A stretch of DNA of 64,000 nt from JAGTVG01 sp942491935 (GCA_942491935.1 CALOCZ010000026.1:1-64000), one strand, 5' to 3'; shown: positions 41,357 through 50,902, numbered from the stretch's first letter. The notes: generated by a model not told the origin, from the sequence alone. Made by a program: numbers and translations.

Positions 41357-42226
41357 CTATTCTTCACCAACATCTGAAAAATAATCGTCAATATCACATA
41401 ATTTTTCACTCAATAACCACAACCTCTGAGCATCTTCCTTTATATAAGATCTTTTAGAGGATTTTTTGATTTTACTTTTATCCCAATATTTTCCAGAAAC
41501 ACCTTTGACTTCATCTGACGAAGCCAGATAAATCGATGTTTCAGCCCCTTCTGCAGGGGTAATCCCACCTAAACGGCGTAATTTCCAAGCCAGGCTATGA
41601 ATAGCTACTGTGTGCTTTAAACCTATATTCGTTTTAACCAGCCCTGGCTGTAGACAATTAATACAGATTTTATCTAAAGGGTTGCGCCTGTTGAATTCGT
41701 AGGTAAAAAGTATATTGGCTAATTTAGACTGGGAATAAGCTCGTAGACCATGATATTTTTTGGTCAGGTTAATATCATTAAAGTGAATTTTGCCACTAAT
41801 ATGCGAGTCAGATCCAACATTTATGATCCTGGGATCATCGGAATTAGCGATTGATGGTAAGAGCAAATGAGTTAAATAAAAATATGCCAGGTGATTAACC
41901 GCAAATTGCATTTCAATGTTTTCATCTGTATATGTCAGGTTCGAATACCAGGTCCCAGCATTATTAATTAATATGTCAATTCTATTATATTTAGATAATA
42001 TTTCTTTAGCCCCTTTTTTAATTTCTTTTTGAGAACTTAAGTCAATAACAATCCCCTCTATATTCTTATGGTTTGATTCAGAAATAATTTTATCTATGGT
42101 AACCTTAACCCTGGATTCATCTTTAGAAATAATCACCAGGTCGGTATTCATTTTAGCTAATGCGAGCGCTGTTTCATATCCAATTCCTGCATTTGCTCCT
42201 GTTATTACACAAACTTTTCCTTTCAT
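41357..42226 (-). CDS. SDR-family oxidoreductase, retinol-dehydrogenase-like
   Basis: A 289-residue classical SDR. It has the cofactor motif TGANAGIGYETA, NNAG (ILINNAGTW), and the catalytic residues in NVGSDSH and the YSQSKLAN segment. Its ATG overlaps the stop of the sulfatase gene by 4 bases, so the two are translationally coupled and belong to the response-regulator operon. Substrate unknown. Confidence 0.88.
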   Translation of the reverse strand: MKGKVCVITGANAGIGYETALALAKMNTDLVIISKDESRVKVTIDKIISESNHKNIEGIVIDLSSQKEIKKGAKEILSKYNRIDILINNAGTWYSNLTYTDENIEMQFAVNHLAYFYLTHLLLPSIANSDDPRIINVGSDSHISGKIHFNDINLTKKYHGLRAYSQSKLANILFTYEFNRRNPLDKICINCLQPGLVKTNIGLKHTVAIHSLAWKLRRLGGITPAEGAETSIYLASSDEVKGVSGKYWDKSKIKKSSKRSYIKEDAQRLWLLSEKLCDIDDYFSDVGEE

Positions 42227-43641
42227 AAATTTTTATTCATTATCAAATATTGCGGATTATCCACCCAGCCAGCTGAGCGTTGATTCTTACCCTGCAAGTC
42301 ATTATCTCCTAGATCCAATCTGATCATTTCAGCAAGTTTGGTCAACTCCAGTAATTTCCCGGGATATTCCAAACTTAAGTCATGTTGTTCCTGAAGATCT
42401 GATTCCAAATTTACTAATCTCACCATCTGACCCGGACCTTCGCTTAAAATCTCATTCCACCTGGTTTGCTTTACATCTAGAGGTAAGAACAATTTCCAAT
42501 TACCTTTTCTTACAGCCTGTAATTGATCGCGATAGTAATAATAAAATGCTCTTTCACTTAAATCCGGATCTTCACCTTCAGTTAAAAGCTTATACATGCT
42601 TTTTCCATCAATTTTCCGACTTGTATCCAGATCATAATCAACAATTTCAGCAAATGTAGGTAAAAAATCCATGATGGTTATAAAGGTGTTATCATTACTT
42701 CCCCTTTCAAATAATTTATCCCATTTAATTATACATGGCACTCTGAAACCACCTTCAAAGTTGCTGCCTTTCCAGCCGGCAAGTGGCTTATTGCTTCCTC
42801 CAAATTGCCTGGCAGCTCCATTATCAGAGGTAAATATGAAGAGGGTATTTTCATATATATCCAAGGAATCGAGCAATGAGACTATTCTGCCAATAGAGAA
42901 ATCTATTTCTTCAACAGCGTCTCCGTATATACCATTTGAGGACCTCCCTTTAAAATCAGGAGATGCATAAATTGGATTATGTGGCATATTATATGGAATA
43001 TATGTAAAAAAAGGAGTGTCAGAATGATCCTTAATAAATTCAATAGCTCTGTCAGTGCACATTTTAGTAAGGTACTTTTGATCTACTGGTGCTATAATAA
43101 CACGATTGTTATGAACAATCGGCAATGGAGGATCTCCTCTCTCTTTTGAGTTCATATCATTACTGTAGGGAACACCAAAATAAGTGTCAAATCCATGATT
43201 GTTTGGTAGAAAAACCTGTTGATCCCCTAGGTGCCATTTTCCAAAACACCCGGTAGCATACCCTTTTGATTTAAGAATCTCGGCAATGGTATTCTCATCA
43301 GGATTTAGTCCTTTATTAGCCCCTGGTATCAGTACACAGTGGTTTTTCGAATCTCTGTGCAGGCTTACCCTTCTAGGATAGCTTCCTGTTAAAAAAGCTG
43401 CTCTGGTTGGCGTGCAGACACTAGCTGCAGCGTAAAAATCAGTAAACTGTATGCCCGCTGATGCTAAGCGATCAAGATTAGGAGTTTTGTGAACCTCATT
43501 ACCATAACACCCCAGATCTCCAAATCCAAGATCATCCGCCAGGATAAATACGATATTTGGCAAATCTTTGGTACTTTTTTCCTGTTTGCAGGAAAAACAA
43601 AATATAAAAGATATTAGAAGTACATAATATGACCTGTTCAT
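42223..43641 (-). CDS. Type I sulfatase, lipoprotein
   Basis: A 472-residue formylglycine sulfatase with a lipoprotein signal (LISFIFCFSC), the metal-binding start FILADDLGFGDLGC, the CxPxR maturation motif at Cys76 (SVCTPTRAAFLTG), KWHLG, and the FTSDNGAARQFGG segment. It is a different branch from the sulfatase at 13424. The start is 8 bases after the stop of the histidine kinase gene, so sensor, regulator and sulfatase are one transcript, an unusual gene order. Confidence 0.9.
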   Translation of the reverse strand: MNRSYYVLLISFIFCFSCKQEKSTKDLPNIVFILADDLGFGDLGCYGNEVHKTPNLDRLASAGIQFTDFYAAASVCTPTRAAFLTGSYPRRVSLHRDSKNHCVLIPGANKGLNPDENTIAEILKSKGYATGCFGKWHLGDQQVFLPNNHGFDTYFGVPYSNDMNSKERGDPPLPIVHNNRVIIAPVDQKYLTKMCTDRAIEFIKDHSDTPFFTYIPYNMPHNPIYASPDFKGRSSNGIYGDAVEEIDFSIGRIVSLLDSLDIYENTLFIFTSDNGAARQFGGSNKPLAGWKGSNFEGGFRVPCIIKWDKLFERGSNDNTFITIMDFLPTFAEIVDYDLDTSRKIDGKSMYKLLTEGEDPDLSERAFYYYYRDQLQAVRKGNWKLFLPLDVKQTRWNEILSEGPGQMVRLVNLESDLQEQHDLSLEYPGKLLELTKLAEMIRLDLGDNDLQGKNQRSAGWVDNPQYLIMNKNL

Positions 43642-43649
43642 TCGTTGAG

Positions 43650-44993
43650 TTAAAATATTAGTGTAACCTTAGTTCCTTCCCCCTCATGACTTACCAAATT
43701 GATATATCCATTATGCGCTTTCATAATCTGTCTTGATAAAGTGAGACCTATACCTGATCCATCCTTCCGGGTAGTAAAAAACGGCATAAAAATATAATCA
43801 AGCATATTAAATGGAATACCGCAACCATTATCTTCTATTATTATCAAAGTCCTGTCATTGGCCTGCTCGGATGTCAGCTTGATCTTAGGATTAGGATGAT
43901 CGGAAAAAGCATAAGCCGCATTCTTTAACAAATTGATAAGTACCTGGGCAATCATTTTTTTATCCATGAGTATTTTTAAATTGCCTGGCTCAATTCTGAC
44001 ATTCAATTTTATGCTTTGATGTAGAAAACTATTTTTCAATAGATCCAGAATCTCATTAAAAAGATCAGAAACCCTCACTTCCGCAAATTCCGGTTTAGGA
44101 ATATCAGTAATGGTTTTATAATCATCTACAAACTTTGAAAGCCCAAGACTTCTATTATGTATGGCGTTTAAGCCTGATTGCATATTATCAACTTCCTCAG
44201 ATGAAAGTACTATCTGTTCCTTGCCCTCAGATTTTCTTATGGTTTTAAGCAAAGATGAAGAAACCAATTTCATCGGACTGACGGAATTTACAATCTCATG
44301 AGTTAAAACTTTAATCAATTTTTGCCAGGCTTCTGATTCACTTTCTTCCAGTTCAGTATGGATATTCTGAAAAGAAGCCAGTTTGATCTTTTCACCTGAA
44401 ATTGAAAATTCTGACACGCTCACATACAAACTGACCAATTCTTCACCCTGTAGGATCTTTAGAAGTTCTTGTCTACCTGGTTTCATTTTATCCAGTTTTT
44501 CCGGCATATCATTGAGAATTGATTTTAATCCAGATAGATTCCCAATATGAGGGACATTCAAAAGCTGTTTTGCCGCCAGATTGAATAGCCTCACATGGCG
44601 ACCGGAATCCCAGGCCAGAAGTCCAGTATCCACATGTTTAATAACATGATCGAAATATTGATGTTCAGTTTCTTTCTCAATTTTTAATTGGTTAAACAGA
44701 CCAATGATCCTGTTAAACTCATCATATATCGGCTTAAATGGTAGTTTTCTATTCTTATAGAATGTTAACGAACTATCCTTAAACTGAAAAGATTGGAGGA
44801 ATAGCAATAGATTTTTGTTAGTTGTATTTATATATCTTATTAGTAGAAGAACTTCAATTATCCATAAAACACCTAAACTTATAGAGGTAACAATTTTATT
44901 CTGCTGACCTATCGCCCACATAAAGGCATAGGAAGTAAATGCAATGGAAAGTGAATAAAATATAATATTGATGTTAAAACGGCTAGAGTTCAT
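43650..44993 (-). CDS. Sensor histidine kinase
   Basis: A 447-residue kinase with two N-terminal TM segments (about 7-27 and 33-53), a PAS-like region near 110-215, the H-box with His232 (KVLTHEIVNSVSP), the N-box (INLLKNAAYAF) and G-boxes (DNGCGIPFNMLDYIFMPF, GSGIGLTLSRQIM). It lacks a large periplasmic domain, so the signal is probably in the membrane or cytoplasm. Its ATG overlaps the regulator's stop region by 11 bases, so the two are coupled. Confidence 0.92.
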   Translation of the reverse strand: MNSSRFNINIIFYSLSIAFTSYAFMWAIGQQNKIVTSISLGVLWIIEVLLLIRYINTTNKNLLLFLQSFQFKDSSLTFYKNRKLPFKPIYDEFNRIIGLFNQLKIEKETEHQYFDHVIKHVDTGLLAWDSGRHVRLFNLAAKQLLNVPHIGNLSGLKSILNDMPEKLDKMKPGRQELLKILQGEELVSLYVSVSEFSISGEKIKLASFQNIHTELEESESEAWQKLIKVLTHEIVNSVSPMKLVSSSLLKTIRKSEGKEQIVLSSEEVDNMQSGLNAIHNRSLGLSKFVDDYKTITDIPKPEFAEVRVSDLFNEILDLLKNSFLHQSIKLNVRIEPGNLKILMDKKMIAQVLINLLKNAAYAFSDHPNPKIKLTSEQANDRTLIIIEDNGCGIPFNMLDYIFMPFFTTRKDGSGIGLTLSRQIMKAHNGYINLVSHEGEGTKVTLIF

Positions 44994-46362
44994 ATTTTTT
45001 TAATTTTTCATATAATGTTGATCTGTTGATTCCCAACTCCTTTGCGGTCTTGCTCATGTTATAGTTAAACGTTTTCAGCGCATTTTCAATAACCTCTTTT
45101 TCATTCTCTTCTAAATTGAACGTTTTAGATCTGTCCAGTTTAATCTTAACACCTGAGCTTAGCATATCATCAGATATCTTCAGTTGACTACCATCAGACA
45201 AGATCACAGCTTTTTCAACTAAATGCTGTAATTCCCTAACATTACCTGGCCAATCATATTTGATTAATTTATTCAGCGCCGAATCCATTATCCTGGTAAT
45301 ATTCTTATTGTATTTATTAGAGTACCTCTCCAAATAAAACCTGGCAAGATTAGGTATGTCTTTTTTTCTCTCTCTAAGTGGTGGCAAATGAATTTCTACA
45401 GTTTTTAGACGATATAACAGGTCTTCACGAAAACCGTTATCCGACACCATTTGATCAAGCGATTTATTAGTGGCTGAGATCAATCTGAAATCTACAGGTC
45501 TTGGATTATTTTCACCTAATCGCGTCACAGATTTGTTTTGTATAACGGTCAATAACTTCATTTGTAATGGATGAGATAAATTTCCTATTTCATCAAGGAA
45601 AAGGGTACTCCCACTTGCCAGTTCTATACGACCTGCCCTATGGGTGACTGCATCGGTAAAAGCTCCTTTCGCATGTCCAAAAAGTTCACTTTCGAAAAGG
45701 TTTTCATGAATCGATCCCAGGTCAACTGATACAAACAACTCATTTTTTCTCTGCGAGTTTTGATGTATTTCATGGGCAATTACCTCTTTTCCCGTGCCGC
45801 TTTCACCAGTAATCAGGATATTTGCATCAGTTTGTGCGACCTTTTCAATAAGGGTATAAATTTCATTCATATGCTCTGATTCACCTTTTACCAAAACATG
45901 ACTATCTTTTGACAAGGAAGCTTTTAGGTGTTGTTGCTGATTTTTTAATCGATTGATTTCTTTATTAGATCTATTTATCTTGTATGCTGCAAGTACCGTC
46001 GACAATATTTTATTCTCATCCCATGATTTCTGTATAAAATCCGTAACCCCTTCTTTTAAAGATCTAATGGCCAGATCAACATCGCCATAAGCTGTTATAA
46101 AAATAATACTTACTTCCTCATCGATTTCTCGAATTTTATTCATCCAATAAAATCCTTCATTCCCAGACTGTATGCCAGCTCTGAAATTCATATCCAATAA
46201 AATGACATCAAATTTTTCATTCTTCAAATATGTAAGAACCCTATCAGGAACGGCTTCAGTAGTTACATTATCAAAATGAGGGGATAAAAGGATTTTTAAA
46301 GCAACAAGAAATTCAGTGTTATCATCTATAATTAAAATCTTTCCAATTTTATCTTTTGCCAT
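44983..46362 (-). CDS. NtrC-family sigma-54-dependent response regulator
   Basis: A 459-residue regulator: receiver domain (1-125) with phosphoacceptor Asp57 (ILLDMNF), AAA+ domain with Walker A GESGTGKE, the sigma-54 contact loop GAFTDA and LFLDEIGNL, then a Fis-type HTH (MSKTAKELGINRSTLYEKL). It should activate sigma-54 promoters from upstream palindromic sites. A 17-bp palindrome lies ~55 bases upstream of its start and a near-identical one lies before the FtsX array at 48.5 kb. It heads the operon with its kinase, sulfatase and SDR. Confidence 0.93.
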   Translation of the reverse strand: MAKDKIGKILIIDDNTEFLVALKILLSPHFDNVTTEAVPDRVLTYLKNEKFDVILLDMNFRAGIQSGNEGFYWMNKIREIDEEVSIIFITAYGDVDLAIRSLKEGVTDFIQKSWDENKILSTVLAAYKINRSNKEINRLKNQQQHLKASLSKDSHVLVKGESEHMNEIYTLIEKVAQTDANILITGESGTGKEVIAHEIHQNSQRKNELFVSVDLGSIHENLFESELFGHAKGAFTDAVTHRAGRIELASGSTLFLDEIGNLSHPLQMKLLTVIQNKSVTRLGENNPRPVDFRLISATNKSLDQMVSDNGFREDLLYRLKTVEIHLPPLRERKKDIPNLARFYLERYSNKYNKNITRIMDSALNKLIKYDWPGNVRELQHLVEKAVILSDGSQLKISDDMLSSGVKIKLDRSKTFNLEENEKEVIENALKTFNYNMSKTAKELGINRSTLYEKLKKYEL

Positions 46363-46417
46363 TTGAAACCGGGTTATTATGAAATGCTTTGAATTGGCTG
46401 GTATAAATGTAATAAAA

Positions 46418-46434
46418 TGTTGGAAAATCCAACA
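46418..46434. promoter_or_regulatory. 17-bp palindrome upstream of the regulator operon
   Basis: TGTTGGA-AAA-TCCAACA, perfect 7-bp arms. It lies 55 bases before the regulator ATG and is nearly identical to 48387-48403. A candidate binding site for the regulator. No sigma-54-type element was seen between it and the ATG, so here it may serve autoregulation of a different promoter. Confidence 0.7.
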
Positions 46435-46661
46435 GTATTAGACATACTTCTTTTAATCCTTCAGAAATTAAATAAACAACAATATTGAATTTTCCTGGGG
46501 AAAAATATATGTTGTTAGCATTAAACAACTTTTTGCTAATAGAAATAAAAAAGAAATATAATCTAGGTTAGGTTGACAAAAAAATCTAATTGCCATGATC
46601 ATTATCGCCTTTATCTTAAATACCTTAAATTTAGGTTTATAAATTAAGATTTCTTATTAAA

Positions 46662-47169
46662 ATGCTTATTCTGAATTCAAGTGATATCTTTAAAGCCTGC
46701 CATCGTCCTGATATCATAATGGCAATTGAAAAGGCATTCCTTCTTCAATGCAAAAATAAATACGTTATGCCAGACCGCCTGCATCTGAATATTCAGGATG
46801 ATATTCAATTGGTTATGCCCTCAGCGGCAGAACCAATTTTTCGTACCAAGTATGTTACAATCAATCAAGGAAATTCTGCAAGAAATCTACCTATAATCAA
46901 TGGATCGGTTCAAATGTAAAACAGAACGACGGGCAATTGTTGTCTTTGATGAATGGAGGTACGGTGATGTATCCCGGCCTATTGAAAATAAATTGTTAAA
47001 GGATGAGGACATTATTCAGCTGAACAGAATTATACATGGAAAACATAAACCAAATAATGAAACCAGAATTTTTAAATCAGTTGGTATGGCCCTGTTTAAC
47101 ATAACGGTTTCGCACACTATCTATCAATCCGTAATTGAGAAAAACATTGGCATGAATATTTCGTTATAA
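46662..47169 (+). pseudogene. Ornithine cyclodeaminase-family relic
   Basis: About 170 codons remain of an ornithine cyclodeaminase/mu-crystallin-type protein (normally ~310-330). The N-terminus (MLILNSSDIFKACHRPDIIMAIEKAF, MPDRLHLNI) is intact to NQGNSARNLPIINGS. A frame change then occurs (the NDGQLLSLMNGG segment is in a third frame), the central NAD-binding domain is deleted, and the C-terminal part (VVFDEWRYGDVSRPIE, ETRIFKSVGMAL, GMNISL) follows directly. Several members of this family are delta-1-pyrroline-2-carboxylate reductases, and the next gene makes that substrate, so this was probably the reductase of that pathway. Confidence 0.82.
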
Positions 47170-47228
47170 AGCGTTTTTATGATCTTCTTTACCTATTATA
47201 TTAATTTAAAACAGCTATTATTTAAAAA

Positions 47229-48281
47229 ATGAATCCAGGATATTTATTCGATAATTTCTCATGGGATTTCCCTGAGGACTGGGCGGTTATAAGATCTGTT
47301 GATCTTCACACAGGAGGAGAACCATTAAGGGTTTTAACCCATGGATTGCCAGAAATCAAAGGGAATACAATTCTTGAGAAGAGAAGATACTTCAGAGATA
47401 ATTTCGATTACATCAGAACCGGAATAATATTTGAACCAAGAGGGCATGCTGATATGTATGGGGCAATAATTACAGAACCTGTAACTGAAAATGCTGATTT
47501 CGGTACTTTCTTTATCCACAATGAAGGCTATAGCACCATGTGTGGTCATGCAATAATAGCACTTGTTAAATTGGTTTTGGATACAGGACTGATTCAAAAA
47601 GACGATCAAAATCCTGAAATAATCATTGATGCACCACCAGGACAAATAAAGGCCCGCGCTAAAATGAAGAATGGAATTGTAGAAAGGGTTTTTTTTACAA
47701 ATATCCCATCCTTTGTTTTATATAAGAACGAAACAGTTGAGGTTGATGGAATCGGTATTGTAAATTTTGACATTTCATTTGGGGGAGCATTTTATGCTAT
47801 CTGTGATGCTGGGCAGTTTAATTTTAACCTAGCCCCATCAGAATATGATCAATTGATTGATATTGGTCGCAAAATCAAACATACAATAGCAAATCAGTTC
47901 GAGATTAAACATCCGTTTGAGAAGGATTTAAGTTTTTTGTATGGAACCATATTTGTTGGTCCGTCAGTAGCTGATTCTAAAAACCATAGCCGAAATGTCT
48001 GCATTTTTGCTAATGGAGAAGTTGACCGGTCATCAACCGGATCTGGGGTAAGTGCACGGGCAGCACAATTATTTCTTAGAAATGATTTAAAAATTGGAGA
48101 GTCCATAAGAATAGAAAGCATTCTGGGAACTAAAATGGATGTTAAAATTTTAGAAATTACAACTTTTGGCCCGTATGATGCCGTCATTCCAGAAGTAAGC
48201 GGTACAGCACATATTACCGGGCAGCATAGTTTTTGTTTCGATCCTGCTGATCCCCTGAAGAGTGGATTTATCTTCAGGTAA
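47229..48281 (+). CDS. trans-3-hydroxy-L-proline dehydratase (proline racemase superfamily)
   Basis: A 350-residue cytoplasmic enzyme of the proline racemase fold. The first catalytic Cys is present (Cys105 in MCGHA), but the second catalytic Cys is replaced by Thr270 (DRSSTGSGVSAR). Family members with Cys/Thr are trans-3-hydroxy-L-proline dehydratases, whereas Cys/Cys enzymes are racemases or 4-hydroxyproline epimerases; HTGGEPLRVL and FEPRGHADMYGA also match the dehydratase branch. It would convert trans-3-hydroxyproline to delta-2-pyrroline-2-carboxylate. The adjoining relic is a likely partner reductase. Confidence 0.88.
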   Translation: MNPGYLFDNFSWDFPEDWAVIRSVDLHTGGEPLRVLTHGLPEIKGNTILEKRRYFRDNFDYIRTGIIFEPRGHADMYGAIITEPVTENADFGTFFIHNEGYSTMCGHAIIALVKLVLDTGLIQKDDQNPEIIIDAPPGQIKARAKMKNGIVERVFFTNIPSFVLYKNETVEVDGIGIVNFDISFGGAFYAICDAGQFNFNLAPSEYDQLIDIGRKIKHTIANQFEIKHPFEKDLSFLYGTIFVGPSVADSKNHSRNVCIFANGEVDRSSTGSGVSARAAQLFLRNDLKIGESIRIESILGTKMDVKILEITTFGPYDAVIPEVSGTAHITGQHSFCFDPADPLKSGFIFR

Positions 48282-48386
48282 GATCGAAATTGTATATATC
48301 TATCCAAGTCTTGATCATGATTATGTCAAAAAACTTTTTTTGTCAATGTGGGTCGATTGGTGATTTCTGATATATTCGTACACATT

Positions 48387-48403
48387 TGTTGGAAATTCCA
48401 ACA
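48387..48403. promoter_or_regulatory. 17-bp palindrome upstream of the permease array
   Basis: TGTTGGA-AAT-TCCAACA, perfect 7-bp arms, one core base different from the site at 46418. It lies ~52 bases before a sigma-54-like promoter and ~99 bases before the first permease ATG, a usual distance for an NtrC-type activator site. Confidence 0.75.
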
Positions 48404-48454
48404 CACCCTACTACAATCACAATGTATACTACTGATAATCAATTACTTATTATT

Positions 48455-48469
48455 TGGCATATCAATTGA
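48455..48469 (+). promoter_or_regulatory. Sigma-54-like -24/-12 promoter
   Basis: TGGCATATCAATTGA fits the consensus TGGCAC-N5-TTGC with GG and the last GA separated by exactly 10 bases (GG-N10-GA where GG-N10-GC is ideal). A start point near 48480 leaves a short leader to the ATG at 48502. Downstream of an activator-like palindrome. Confidence 0.6.
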
Positions 48470-48501
48470 ATAGCTTTATAACATATAGGAAATTTTTAGA
48501 T

Positions 48502-50862
48502 ATGTTCAGATATAACCTCAAAATTGCCTTCAGAAATATTCTTAGAAATAAGGGATTTAGTATTATAAATATTCTTGGCCTGGCCCTTGGCATGACGTGT
48601 TCGCTTATCATGTTGTTGATGGTATACGATTTATATAAGGTAGATACATTTCATAGGAACTACGATCATCTTTATATATTTCAGCAGGATGTTGTACTTG
48701 AAAGCGGAACCTACCAAACCGATCGTTGTGGTGCGGCAATTGGACCTTTTCTAAAAGAAAATTACCCACAGATCACAGAATTTGTTCGAGTGGGATATAC
48801 CAGAAACCTTCTCCTTGCCCATTTCAAGGATAGTACTACAAATGTTCGACCAATTTCTATTGTCGAAGAACAGGGCATTGCAGTCGACTCTACCTTTTCA
48901 AAGCTATTCTCATTTCAAATGGTCTCAGGTAATCCGGAATTTGCCTACCAGGGAAAACACTTCATTGTACTTACTGAATCTCTTTCCAATAAAATATTTA
49001 AGGAAGAGAACCCCATAGGAAAAAGAATAATACTCAATGAAGAATTTGATCTTGAAGTAACGGGTATTATTGAAGACCTTCCCAAAAATTCAAGCTTAGA
49101 ATTTACTTATATCGTTCCTTTTGACATCATGGGTACAATGGGATACCCGCTGGATGGATTTGGCGGAACCAATTTTTTTACATATTTCTTATTGGATGAT
49201 GAAAACAGTAAAGAACAAATCAATTCATCATTAAACGAACTCCTCGACAAGCAGGACTATGATGAACAATTGGAATTATACAGGTATTTGAGTCATATAA
49301 AAGAAGCCTTCTTATATGGTGAATCCATGAATTATCTTGGTCTATATATATTGTTCAGTATTGGCATTGGAATATTGTTTATTGCATGCATTAATTATAT
49401 AAATTTATCTACAGCTAAATCTTTTGAAAGAGCGAAAGAAATAGGAGTTCGAAAGACAGGGGGAGCCAGCAGAAAACAACTAATTGTTCAATTCCTGGTG
49501 GAAAGTTTCATGATTGCTCTTATATCTATTCATTTATCAATCCTTCTGGTAGAATTAATATTACCCGTGCTTAACCGAACTTTTGAAGCAGATATCAGAT
49601 TGAATCTAACCGATCCGGTCCTGTGGCTTCTGATTTTAATAATCCTGGTCACTACAGGCATATTATCAGGCTTGTATCCTGCATTTATTTTATCGAATAT
49701 CCGACCAGCTTTAGCAATAAAAGAAATGCAATTTTCTGGAAAAAAAGGAAACAGATTAAGAAAGATCTTAGTTGTTGTTCAATTCGCCCTAACTCTGTTC
49801 TTTATTGTCAGCACATTGGTATTATATAAACAATTTATGTATCTCCATAAAGCAGACTTCGGGATAACAAGGAAAGATATTATTTACATACCCACTAGGG
49901 GTATGATTTGGGAGAAATACGAAGAAATTAAGCAGGATTTATTGAAGGAAAGTAGTGTATTAGAGGTTTCAACGGCATCTGCAATCCCAACGAATGTTGA
50001 AATGGGAGACATAAATTGGGGAAAGACAGATGAAGAGCACAACATCATTGCACGGATAATGTGGGTTGGAGAAGATATGGATCAAATATTGGATTTGAAT
50101 CTTGTACATGGCAAATTCTACTCAAAAGATACCCCGGCAGAAAATCAAGAGGGAATCATTGTAAACGAAGAGATAATCAATATTCTTGGCTATGAAGATA
50201 ATCCGATTGGTCAAAAGTTCCGGTTATGGGACATGGACAAAAAAATTATTGGAGTTATAGAAGATTATAATTTCATGCCAATCGATATTGGAGGCCGTGC
50301 ATTGATATTGCCTTATGAGAATATTGGAAGATTTGTATTTATTAAGGTTGTGCCAGATTTCAGGTCGGACCAATTGGTTCGGTTGCAGAACATTTTTGGA
50401 AAACACAATCCTGACTATCCATTTATATATTCATATCTGGAAGATTATGAATACCCTTTTTTCAAATCAATCATGCCTTTGCTTCATGTTTTATTTTATC
50501 TATGTGGTTTTGGTATCTTAATCTCATGCCTCGGACTATTTGGTCTGGCCATGTATACCACTCAGAGAAAAACAAAAGAAATAGGAATAAGAAAAGCATT
50601 TGGTGCTAATGTATCTACTATAATAATTTTATTGACAAAACAATATATCAAGCTGGTATTATTAGCTTGTATAATTTCCTTACCAATTGCTATTTTACTA
50701 ATGAAAGGTGTATTAAGTTTCTTCACGGTCAAAACAGGGATCAATACATTCTTCATGATTTTAATTGTGGGATCTATGATATCCATTTCGATTTTAACTA
50801 TACTTTATCATTCTGTAGTAGCAGCAAGAAAAAATCCTATTAATAGCCTGCGATATGAATAA
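48502..50862 (+). CDS. FtsX/MacB-like permease, array gene 1
   Basis: A 786-residue permease. TM1 near 20-45 (IINILGLALGMTCSLIMLLM), MacB_PCD-like periplasmic region (about 50-270), FtsX domain with coupling motif AKEIGVRKTGGASRK, a second permease half starting KILVVVQFALTLFFIVS, second periplasmic region, final FtsX with TKEIGIRKAFGAN, tail NPINSLRYE. The ATG at 48502 opens the conserved MFRYNLKIAFRN helix; a further in-frame ATG at 48454 overlaps the promoter and is rejected. First gene of a five-gene operon, behind the sigma-54-like promoter. Confidence 0.88.
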   Translation: MFRYNLKIAFRNILRNKGFSIINILGLALGMTCSLIMLLMVYDLYKVDTFHRNYDHLYIFQQDVVLESGTYQTDRCGAAIGPFLKENYPQITEFVRVGYTRNLLLAHFKDSTTNVRPISIVEEQGIAVDSTFSKLFSFQMVSGNPEFAYQGKHFIVLTESLSNKIFKEENPIGKRIILNEEFDLEVTGIIEDLPKNSSLEFTYIVPFDIMGTMGYPLDGFGGTNFFTYFLLDDENSKEQINSSLNELLDKQDYDEQLELYRYLSHIKEAFLYGESMNYLGLYILFSIGIGILFIACINYINLSTAKSFERAKEIGVRKTGGASRKQLIVQFLVESFMIALISIHLSILLVELILPVLNRTFEADIRLNLTDPVLWLLILIILVTTGILSGLYPAFILSNIRPALAIKEMQFSGKKGNRLRKILVVVQFALTLFFIVSTLVLYKQFMYLHKADFGITRKDIIYIPTRGMIWEKYEEIKQDLLKESSVLEVSTASAIPTNVEMGDINWGKTDEEHNIIARIMWVGEDMDQILDLNLVHGKFYSKDTPAENQEGIIVNEEIINILGYEDNPIGQKFRLWDMDKKIIGVIEDYNFMPIDIGGRALILPYENIGRFVFIKVVPDFRSDQLVRLQNIFGKHNPDYPFIYSYLEDYEYPFFKSIMPLLHVLFYLCGFGILISCLGLFGLAMYTTQRKTKEIGIRKAFGANVSTIIILLTKQYIKLVLLACIISLPIAILLMKGVLSFFTVKTGINTFFMILIVGSMISISILTILYHSVVAARKNPINSLRYE

Positions 50863-50902
50863 AAATACTCGAATTAATCGCATGTATTAGATCACTGTTA
50901 TT

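Noticed and set aside
46363..46417. A sigma-54 promoter for the regulator operon
   Set aside because: No GG-N10-GC element with acceptable flanks was found between the palindrome and the start codon.
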